NCBI RefSeq assembly: GCF_030679875.1
Contig: NZ_JAUXSP010000023.1
Location: forward strand, 1 to 64,000
From: Phenylobacterium sp.
GTDB lineage: Bacteria > Pseudomonadota > Alphaproteobacteria > Caulobacterales > Caulobacteraceae
Length of the DNA stretch: 64,000 nucleotides
Direction: 5' to 3'
The notes below the pieces were generated by a model. That model was not told where the DNA came from. It made no database searches and saw nothing but the letters and a program-made list of their open reading frames with translations. Within the stretch, counting starts at the first letter, position 1. Each line of letters opens with the position of its first letter. The position numbers and the translations under genes are program-made. Below are positions 51,501 to 57,033 of this stretch, one piece after another.

Positions 51501-54142
51501 GGCATGAGCGCCGGCGCGACGACGGAGCCCAGCACGAACAGCGTCCAGACGATGGCATGGTTGCCGAGGGCGGCCCACCCCGCGAACAGCGCCGCTACGG
51601 CCGCTGGCGCGGTCAGGGTCCGTCGCAGGTTGTCGAGCATCTTCAGCCGCCCGATGACCGGGAGCGGCCCCGGCGCGAGGCATCTGCCGGCGGGTATGCG
51701 AAGAATCCAAGGCAACAACTGCCAGTCGCCGCGAGCCCAGCGATGGTGCCGAAGGCCCGCAACGTCGTAACGGGTGGGGGCGTCGTCCACCACCTCGACA
51801 TCGGACACCAGACCGGTGCGCGCATAGACCCCCTCGAACAGGTCATGGCTCAACATCGTTGATTCCGGTACGCGCCCGCAAAGCGCCGCCTCGAAGGCGT
51901 CTACGTCGTAGATCCCCTTGCCCCCGTAGGAGCCTTCGCCGAACAGGTCCTGATAGACGTCGCTGACCGCGGCGGCATAGGGGTCGATCCCGCTCGCTCC
52001 CGAAAACAGCCGGTGGAACAGCGAGCCGCTATGCCCCACCGGCAGCGCCGGCGAAACCCGCGGCTGCAGGATTCCGTAGCCTTCCACCACCCGCTGCTGT
52101 CCCGCATCGAGGCGTGGGCGGTTGAGAGGATGGGCCATCTTGCCGATCAGGCGGCGCACCGTGTCATGGGGCAGGCGCGTGTCGGCATCCAGTGTAATGA
52201 CGTACCGCACACCCTCCGGGACGGTGATTGGCGCCTCGGGCGCGGCGACGAACGTCGTGTCCTGCGCCCCGCGCAGCAGGCGGTTCAACTCGTGAAGCTT
52301 GCCGCGCTTGCGCTCCCATCCGATCCAGCGGCCTTCACTGTCGTTCCATACCCGCCGGCGGTGCAGCAGCAGGAAACGGTCTCCCCCAGGCGCTGGACCA
52401 TACTTCTGGTTCAGGCTCGCGATCCCAGCGACCGCCAGGGCAAGGAGTTCGGCATCGACCGACTCGCTCTCGCGTTCCGCGTCCACCCAGTCCGACAGGA
52501 GTGCGTAGTGGACGTCGCCTTCGACACTGGCGAGATAGTGGATCTCCAAGCCCTCGACCTGCGCCCGGATCGCCTCCGGGCTGGTGAGCATCATCGGCAC
52601 CGCCACGAGAGTGCGATGCTCGGCGGAAACTCCGCCCGCGAGCTCGAGCGCTGGGAGAGCGTCTGCTCGAACGCTATGGGTAACGACCGCGTTGACGAGG
52701 GCGACGGCGAGCTCCAAGGCCGGCACCGCTCCGAGCACCGCCAAAGCGCCCAGCCAGATGCCGCCCAGGCCCAGGTCTCGCACATGCAGGAGCGGCAATA
52801 GGAGGGCAAACGTCGCCACGAAGATGATCGCTGCGGCATAGCCGCCGGTTCCGAGGCGCTGGAAAGCCCGGGTCAGGAACTCGCGCGGCCGCGGTCTAAA
52901 TCCCAGCGCCACTTCGAAGCGGGGTCGTTCCGACCCGATCAGGTGACAGCCGACGTGGCAGCTCGCCACCTCGCCAGCACAGGCCTCAGCGCGTGCGATG
53001 GCGGCCCAAGTCACCTCCATCTCGCTCTTACCGCTGCCTCGGGAAAGGGCCTCGATTGCGGTGCGGTAAAGATTGCGGGTCGCGAAATCCATCTCCCCGA
53101 AGTCGCCTGCCCGTGTCAGGGCCGCATCGACGAGACTCATCCGCTCGACCAGGTCTAGCCAGTCCACCTCCGAGATGCGCCGCAGGCTGGTGACGATGTT
53201 GCGGACGGTGCCAGCGGCGGCGACCTGCCGATCATGTTCCCCGCGAACGACCGCGTCAGCTGTAACGCCGTGCCCTGCGAGCTGCTCGTCCAGCCAGCTC
53301 AACACGGGTGCGATACTCGCGTCCTGGTCGCGCAGCCGATGCACCAGCTGCATCGTGAACGCGTCCGGGCGCTGCCGACCTTCCCAGCCCTGCAGTATGG
53401 TGGCAGCGGGTTCGGGGTCGCGTCCGTAGGCGCCCAGCAGGCGGTCCGCCAGGTGGTCGGCGGTGATGCGGGCCTCGCGACTGTCCAAGATTTGGTCGGC
53501 GAGGCGCCGTAGATTCTCCACGAGAATGAGGCGCAGGGTGATGGCCACCGCCCAAAGCTCGCCGATGGTGAGCGGGTGGACGCTCTGGTACGCATGAACG
53601 TAGCGCTGCAGCATCTCCACGTCGAAGCGGCTGTCGGTGTGGGCGACGAACGCCCAGACAAGCCCAAACACCCGCGGGTAGCCCGCGAAGGGCCCAGAGA
53701 TCAGCTTCGGAAGCTGCCGGTAGTAGCCGGGCGGCAAGTCCCGACGGATTTCGCGGATCTGCTCCTCGACCACATGGAAGTTATCGAGTAGCCATTGCGC
53801 CGCGGGCGTTGCGCCGTCGTCGCCCCCACCCGAACGTTGCAGCACCTTGAAGGCTTTGATGAGCCGGCGCTGGTTGTCCAGCAACCGGCCAGTGAGGCTG
53901 CGACCAGCCTTGGCGCGGCGTTCGACGGGCTGAGCCAGGGCTAGGCTCTTGGCGTGCGCCTCAAGCCGCTCGATGCTGAACAGTTCGGCGCGGATCGGCG
54001 TCTGGTCCGACCACAGGCCGCCGGCCGGGAACAGGCCTAGCGACATGGCGGATGCGCCTCGGCTCGCAAGGCCAGAGAGGAATCCGCCAGATTGACGCGG
54101 GTCGTCGCCGACACCTGTGTGTTGTCCGGAGCCGCTGTTCAT
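45536..54142 (-). CDS. ndvB: Cyclic beta-(1,2)-glucan synthase NdvB/ChvB
   Basis: A 2868-residue multi-domain membrane enzyme, the usual size for NdvB/ChvB. From N to C: an N-terminal region, membrane helices (about 430-490), a GT84 glycosyltransferase domain with the DxD-like VITLDADTRLPHD (about 665-678), more helices (about 850-970), two carbohydrate-binding beta-domains and a C-terminal GH94 phosphorylase domain with GGGDWNDGMNRVG (about 2540-2552) that sets glucan length. The product is periplasmic cyclic glucan. An ECF-type promoter ends 9 bases before this start, which would make it almost leaderless; the in-frame ATG at 54046 is a good alternative. Confidence 0.92.
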   Translation of the reverse strand: MNSGSGQHTGVGDDPRQSGGFLSGLASRGASAMSLGLFPAGGLWSDQTPIRAELFSIERLEAHAKSLALAQPVERRAKAGRSLTGRLLDNQRRLIKAFKVLQRSGGGDDGATPAAQWLLDNFHVVEEQIREIRRDLPPGYYRQLPKLISGPFAGYPRVFGLVWAFVAHTDSRFDVEMLQRYVHAYQSVHPLTIGELWAVAITLRLILVENLRRLADQILDSREARITADHLADRLLGAYGRDPEPAATILQGWEGRQRPDAFTMQLVHRLRDQDASIAPVLSWLDEQLAGHGVTADAVVRGEHDRQVAAAGTVRNIVTSLRRISEVDWLDLVERMSLVDAALTRAGDFGEMDFATRNLYRTAIEALSRGSGKSEMEVTWAAIARAEACAGEVASCHVGCHLIGSERPRFEVALGFRPRPREFLTRAFQRLGTGGYAAAIIFVATFALLLPLLHVRDLGLGGIWLGALAVLGAVPALELAVALVNAVVTHSVRADALPALELAGGVSAEHRTLVAVPMMLTSPEAIRAQVEGLEIHYLASVEGDVHYALLSDWVDAERESESVDAELLALAVAGIASLNQKYGPAPGGDRFLLLHRRRVWNDSEGRWIGWERKRGKLHELNRLLRGAQDTTFVAAPEAPITVPEGVRYVITLDADTRLPHDTVRRLIGKMAHPLNRPRLDAGQQRVVEGYGILQPRVSPALPVGHSGSLFHRLFSGASGIDPYAAAVSDVYQDLFGEGSYGGKGIYDVDAFEAALCGRVPESTMLSHDLFEGVYARTGLVSDVEVVDDAPTRYDVAGLRHHRWARGDWQLLPWILRIPAGRCLAPGPLPVIGRLKMLDNLRRTLTAPAAVAALFAGWAALGNHAIVWTLFVLGSVVAPALMPLIDDLAPRTAGIRTRDRLRGMGADLRVATARALLLVTLLPHQAWLMSDAIVRTLWRLFVTRRRLLEWVPAAQLAAGLPLDVSDFYRRMWGVLPLACAGLAISAIGSGEAWPLGVSISFAWLFAPLVAQRISRIQPLPEAGELTAADTAALRLTARRTWRYFETYVTAADNHLPPDNVQEDPPAVAHRTSPTNIGLYLLSTVCARDLGWIGVGDALERIEATLATLQRMDRRRGHLLNWYDTRDLRALEPLYVSTVDSGNLAGCLLTLAASCRAWRAQPLPPQARWAGVSDAVDLAREELAPLCAPAVSAHQTWERLEGALRDLSGTLRRSEEGKDARTLDDVLREWAGLAEPLRGLLAEREDAAELAHWLSAVEAGLRSHLRDLEFSELDRRLAAAEAAARQLALEMEYGFLLDQDRKLLSIGYRVADGALDANCYDLLASEARLASFLAIAKGDVPARHWFRLGHAVTPTPEGAALISWSGSMFEYLMPSLVMRSPAGSLLERSLRAVVRRQIAYGRSHGRPWGVSESGFNARDLEFTYQYSNFGIPGLGLKRGLDEEAVVAPYATALAAMIDPREAVANFGVLTAAGAKGRHGFYEALDYTPARVPEGARVAIVRSFMAHHQGMTVTALANTLLGGLLRERFHADPLVQAAELLLHERMPRDVRPATAAAERAVPHLTQAPELARGRHYSTPHGASPATHILSNGRYSVLLTAAGGGCSRWRSQALTRWREDSVRDDWGAFIYLRDVASGRVWSTCYQPTAAEPSEYGVTFFADRAEYSRRDGDLVTELVVLVSAEDDGELRRVTLTNAGDIEREVEITSYGELVLAPDAADAAHPAFSKLFVETEHHPGLGGALLATRRRRAPEEPELWAAHLAIVEGEALGKPEFETDRARFLGRNRDVRAPIAVFESRPLSGQAGAVLDPIFALRRRVRIPPGATAQVSFWTFAAGSREAILEVLDQHLHTAACERAAALAWTRAQVQLRHLGVTHRDADNFQRLAGHLIYAAPALRPSSEVVAAGAGGQPDLWALGISGDLPLILLRIDDLEHLAPARDLLHAAEYWKLQRLPVDVVILNDHAASYIQDLQGALEALVRVTQSRRAPDEDPVPGAVYVLRGDLVSPTLQARLLSVARVVLSAQHGRLEDQLDRLRDRREWPRPPLATPQVPATPLRSSPVPDLEAYNGIGGFAREGREYVVVLSPGQTTPAPWINVVANPSFGFQISAEGSGYTWALNSREHQLTPWSNDPVADRGGEALYLRDMETGELWSPTAYPVRDPEATYVCRHGRGYSRFEATVGDFETELLAYTPLLDPVKILRLKVRNLSNRPRRLSACAYVEWVLGKSRGAIAPFTVTHVDEASGGLMAQNRWDPSFGERVAFLDACGRQTSWTGDRREFIGRNGSLRRPAGLAGEALSGRTGAALDPCGAMDAPLALAPGETGELVFLIGEGDDAGSARELIARYRQADLDEVLAEVDAYWERLLGAVQVQTPDPALDLMLNGWLLYQTVASRLWARAGFYQASGAYGFRDQLQDVMALVHASPETAREHLLRAAARQFPEGDVQHWWLPHSGQGVRTRFSDDRVWLAYAVANYVAATGDRTVLDEPIPFLEGQPLEPTAAEAFYHPGTGESASLFEHCARALDASLQVGGHGAPLIGGGDWNDGMNRVGQHGRGESVWLGWFLHRTLTDFAPLAAARGQAVHEERWAAHAEGLKAALERSAWGGDWYLRGWYDDGSPLGSPNSDECRIDAIAQSWAVLSGAAEPKRARQALAAVERELIDADAGLALLFTPPFDKGPKDPGYIKGYPVGVRENGGQYTHAAVWTAMAFAAVGDGDRTASLLAMLNPINHSRTPSEAQRYKVEPYVVAADIYSHPAHLGRGGWTWYTGAAGWMYRAGLESLLGLRRHGDALLLDPCIPRHWPGFKLVYRFGAARYEIEVENPDSVCRGVAEAVLDGLRLRERPLRIPLSSADGVRRLRVRLGAVDPKAGAA

Positions 54143-54151
54143 CCGCCACCA

Positions 54152-54177
54152 GACGCATTCGCACCGCCGCCATTACA
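54152..54177 (-). promoter_or_regulatory. ECF-type promoter for ndvB-pgm
   Basis: Minus strand: TGTAAT (54177-54172), 16-bp spacer, CGTC (54155-54152). The predicted transcript start (about 54145) nearly coincides with the longest ndvB start codon. Confidence 0.6.
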
Positions 54178-54341
54178 GCGACGCTGCCGTTGGAGCGGGT
54201 GATTACGCTGGGCGCTGAAGAGAAGATTGAGCGCGGGGTCAAATCCTGGCTGTAGCGCTGCAACCCTTTCACGCACCTGCAGTGAACTCGGCGCCGGACT
54301 GGCGCTACAGGGGGGCTCCAACTTCGCAGAACCCCCTTGTC

Positions 54342-54367
54342 TGTAAGCTTCAGCCGACCCTGGCGTC
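54342..54367 (+). promoter_or_regulatory. ECF-type promoter for the DUF5676 gene
   Basis: TGTAAG (54342-54347), 16-bp spacer, CGTC (54364-54367), about 43 bases before the start at 54410. Confidence 0.7.
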
Positions 54368-54409
54368 TTGTTTCAAGGACGGCCCGAGCGGGCCATTGGA
54401 GGAGACGCG

Positions 54410-54697
54410 ATGAGCCGCAGGGAAGTGATGAATCAGCAGAGCATCAGGTCCGGCGTGCAGTTGATGGCCCTAGGTTGGAGCCTCTCGCTCTTCTTTCTGC
54501 TGACGTTCGTGTTGTGCGCCGCGCTGGTCTATCTGCTGCCCGCGGATACCGAGCATCTGCTCGCCCGCGTCATGCCCTCGCTTGACTGGCGCGACCCGTC
54601 GAACATCGCGTTCGGGGCCGTCGCGGCTTTCGCCTGGGGCTGGTACGCGGCTTTTTTCGGCGGCGGTCTCTACAACTACTTTCGCGGCCGGCGCTGA
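54410..54697 (+). CDS. Small membrane protein, DUF5676-like
   Basis: A 95-residue protein with two membrane helices (about 22-48 and 62-85). ALGWSLSLFFLLTFVLCAAL and AFAWGWYAAFFGGGLYNYFRGRR are typical of the DUF5676 family, often found with metal-resistance genes. Function unknown. GGAGGAG lies 6 bases before the ATG at 54410. It is a single-gene unit, bounded by an ECF-type promoter and two hairpins. Confidence 0.75.
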   Translation: MSRREVMNQQSIRSGVQLMALGWSLSLFFLLTFVLCAALVYLLPADTEHLLARVMPSLDWRDPSNIAFGAVAAFAWGWYAAFFGGGLYNYFRGRR

Positions 54698-54707
54698 GCC
54701 GCGGAAA

Positions 54708-54792
54708 GGGCGAGCGCCCCCCCTCGCTCGCCCCTGGCCTGATCGTCCCCGGTCAGGTGATGCGCCGGGAGCGGACCTAAGGGTCCGCTCCC
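54708..54792 (+). terminator. Two tandem hairpins after the DUF5676 gene
   Basis: First stem GGGCGAGCG/CGCTCGCCC (54708-54716 with 54725-54733). Second, an 11-bp stem (54767-54777 with 54782-54792) and 4-nt loop. Together they isolate the gene from what follows. Confidence 0.6.
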
Positions 54793-55092
54793 AAGCGCGC
54801 TGGAGCGGCATCTCGCTCAGAGCGCCTCGCCACTAAAGTCGCGGGCCCCCAGGGTCACGCCAAAACCCACCGGATTCACGGCCAGGAACAAAGCCAGCAG
54901 CGTCAGGCCCGAATGCGCCGGCTCCCAACGCCGCAGGTAAAGTCGATCATCATGGCCGGAAGTGGCTGGGCAAGACGTCCCCCGGAGCGTGATCGCCCTG
55001 CCAGCACACGCGACGCCCAAGATACGCGGCAATACGCACGGGGCGACAAAATCCCTCAAATAAATTTTTACTTTGCCACTTAAATGTTGAAC
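54793..55092. other. Intergenic region, partly A/T-rich
   Basis: About 300 bases with no credible gene. Near 55055-55085 the sequence is unusually A/T-rich (aaataaatttttactttgcc), just upstream of a perfect FNR box and the second CorE-like ECF gene. Confidence 0.5.
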
Positions 55093-55106
55093 TTGATCGC
55101 GATCAA
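55093..55106. promoter_or_regulatory. Perfect FNR/FixK box before the second ECF gene
   Basis: TTGATCGCGATCAA matches the consensus at all ten positions. A class II start falls near 55141, 22 bases before the start codon at 55163. Confidence 0.78.
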
Positions 55107-55162
55107 AGAAGGCGGTTTCATTCCCGTTGAAGCTCCACGCGAACAGATCGGGGGACATTCGA

Positions 55163-55810
55163 ATGCTGCACGCGACAGCCGCAATATTCGAGAGTGATGA
55201 TAGTGGAGCGACATTCCATCCGTTGGAATCTTCGCGGGGCCTTGCTGATCCTCAAGGCGGCAGGGACGATCTGGCCTTGCAGCTGGCCGCCGAACGGCCC
55301 CGCCAGATACGCTTCCTGCGCAGCCGTCTGCCGTCGCAGCAAGACGCCGAGGACGCTTGGCAGGACGCCGCTATCAAGTTCCTGCAGCACGCTGAATCAC
55401 TGGGCGCCGCCGAGCGCCCTCAGGCCTGGATGGGCGTCACCCTGCGCCGGCTGGTGGTCGACCGCTACCGCAGGGCCGCCGTCCGGCGCCGCACACTCGA
55501 TGCTCTGGCCGTCCAGCCTGCGCCGGACGCGGCCGACACGGACGAGGACCTCGTCGCTCCGAGCGATTGCCTGAAGGCCGCCCTTCGCGAGCTCAAGTCG
55601 GAGTACCGCCAGATCCTCACCGAGACCTATCTCGATGAGCGCCCCCTGAAGGCTGTCGCCCACCATCTGGAGCTCACCGCCAACAACGCCGCCGTGCGCC
55701 TCCACCGCGCCCGCAACGCCCTGCGTCAGGTCATGGCCGAGAAGTGCCAGAGCTGCGCTCTTGCCGATTGCTGGGCCAGGACGAGGGCCGAAAAGCTGCT
55801 CAAGGCCTAG
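55163..55810 (+). CDS. CorE-like ECF sigma factor with Cys-rich C-terminus, copy 2
   Basis: A 215-residue ECF factor. Region 2: DAEDAWQDAAIKFLQHAESL (about 68-88) and VVDRYRRAAVRRR (about 108-120); region 4: ERPLKAVAHHLELTANNAAVRLHRARNAL in pieces (about 155-190). It ends EKCQSCALADCWAR, a Cys-rich tail with three cysteines, again CorE-like. It is driven by a perfect FNR box, not by its own motif. The ATG at 55163 follows GGGGGA; a TTG at 55127 is in frame. Confidence 0.82.
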   Translation: MLHATAAIFESDDSGATFHPLESSRGLADPQGGRDDLALQLAAERPRQIRFLRSRLPSQQDAEDAWQDAAIKFLQHAESLGAAERPQAWMGVTLRRLVVDRYRRAAVRRRTLDALAVQPAPDAADTDEDLVAPSDCLKAALRELKSEYRQILTETYLDERPLKAVAHHLELTANNAAVRLHRARNALRQVMAEKCQSCALADCWARTRAEKLLKA

Positions 55811-55909
55811 TGGCGGCCCCAGCGATGTTACGCGGGCCGTGTAATCTAGGAGAGTCCGATGACCAGCTACCCTCCAAGCGGTTGCGGCGGAGAGTCCTTC
55901 TCGTCGCGC

Positions 55910-55935
55910 TGTAATGACGTGTCCCGATCTGCGTC
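55910..55935 (+). promoter_or_regulatory. ECF-type promoter for the DUF2933-ATPase operon
   Basis: TGTAAT (55910-55915), 16-bp spacer, CGTC (55932-55935), followed after about 58 bases by the DUF2933 gene start. Confidence 0.7.
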
Positions 55936-55993
55936 GTCCTACGCGTCGGTTGTGCGAGGGCGCGGTCGAGCGCCTGGGTGAGGAGCTTTTCAG

Positions 55994-56326
55994 ATGGAAC
56001 ATCGACAATCACCGCCAAGTCGCCCTGCATCGCTCTCAGGGGGCCCTTTTGGGCCTGGGACCCCCGATAGGCGCGCGCGCCCCACCCAGGGGCTGCGAAT
56101 GCTCCTCACAGGGCTGGTCATCGCCGTCTTAGGCGCTGGCCTGATCTTCCTCTTGGTAGGCGAGCACCGTCTGCACGTGCTGGGTTGGCTGCCTTTCCTG
56201 CTGCTGCTCCTTTGCCCGCTTCTTCATCTGGGCATGCATGGGGGACATGGCGGTCACGACGGCAGTCGCGACGGTGAAGATCAGGCGCCGAAAACCGGGG
56301 TCCAGACCCACCAGCACAGGTTATAG
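55994..56326 (+). CDS. DUF2933-like membrane protein
   Basis: A 110-residue protein: an N-terminal soluble part, two membrane helices (about 37-55 and 63-80) and a C-terminal His-rich tail HLGMHGGHGGHDG. DUF2933 proteins have this helix pair followed by MHGGHGGH and are found with copper and silver resistance genes. GAGGAG before the ATG supports the start. First gene of an operon with a methyltransferase-like gene and a P1B ATPase. Confidence 0.75.
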   Translation: MEHRQSPPSRPASLSGGPFGPGTPDRRARPTQGLRMLLTGLVIAVLGAGLIFLLVGEHRLHVLGWLPFLLLLLCPLLHLGMHGGHGGHDGSRDGEDQAPKTGVQTHQHRL

Positions 56327-56337
56327 AAGAGGCCGCA

Positions 56338-56997
56338 ATGTCCGATACGCCCGCATACGGCCTCTGGTCCTTGGTGATCCTGAATTCAGCGCTATTCATC
56401 TTCTTCGCATTGACCTTCTTTAAACCGCGGACGGCGCGCGATTGGCGCTCGTTTGGCGCGTTCAGCGCTTTCCTCGTGGCCTTGTTCACTGAGATGTACG
56501 GCTTTCCGCTGACCATCTACTTCCTGTCAGGTTGGCTGCAGAGCCGTTTCCCGAACGTCGACTGGTGGTCGCACGACGCCGGTCACCTCCTCGAGATGAT
56601 GTTCGGCTGGAAGGCTAACCCCCATTTTGGTCCGTTCCACTTGCTGAGCTTCGCCTTTATTGGCGGGGGTTTCTGGGCGATCTCGGCGGCTTGGCCGGTG
56701 CTGTATCGCGCCCAGCGTGAAGGCAAGCTGGCGACGACCGGCTCGTACAGCCGGGTCCGACATCCGCAATACGTCGGCTTCGTCCTGGTGATGTTCGGCT
56801 TCCTGCTGCAATGGCCGACACTGCTCACGCTCGCGATGTTCCCGGTCCTGGTGGTGATGTACTGGCGCTTGGCCGTCAGCGAAGAGCGCGAGACCGCGGC
56901 CCGCTTCGGCGAAGCCTATGCCGCGTACAAGCGCGCCACGCCCGCTTTCATCCCGCGCCTGCGCCGGTCAGGCGACGCCCAGCGTTCTCCAGTTTGA
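56338..56997 (+). CDS. Isoprenylcysteine methyltransferase-like membrane protein
   Basis: A 219-residue protein with about five helices and the PEMT/ICMT core near the C-terminus: SRVRHPQYVGFVLVMFGFLLQWPT (in pieces, about 140-162) and EERETAARFGEAYAAYKRATPAFIP. The family methylates lipids or prenylated thiols using SAM. It starts 12 bases after the DUF2933 stop. Its link to metal export is unknown; it might modify membrane lipids. Confidence 0.8.
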   Translation: MSDTPAYGLWSLVILNSALFIFFALTFFKPRTARDWRSFGAFSAFLVALFTEMYGFPLTIYFLSGWLQSRFPNVDWWSHDAGHLLEMMFGWKANPHFGPFHLLSFAFIGGGFWAISAAWPVLYRAQREGKLATTGSYSRVRHPQYVGFVLVMFGFLLQWPTLLTLAMFPVLVVMYWRLAVSEERETAARFGEAYAAYKRATPAFIPRLRRSGDAQRSPV

Positions 56998-57033
56998 TCC
57001 GCACGTCCAGCGCCGCCACCGCAGGGGTATGCC

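Noticed and set aside
54172..54215. A second minus-strand CGTAAT near the ndvB promoter
   Set aside because: Distance to the next CGTC is 18 bases, outside the observed 16-17.
54817..55158. A minus-strand 113-codon frame
   Set aside because: No signal, domain or ribosome binding site; overlaps the FNR box and the start of the ECF gene control region.
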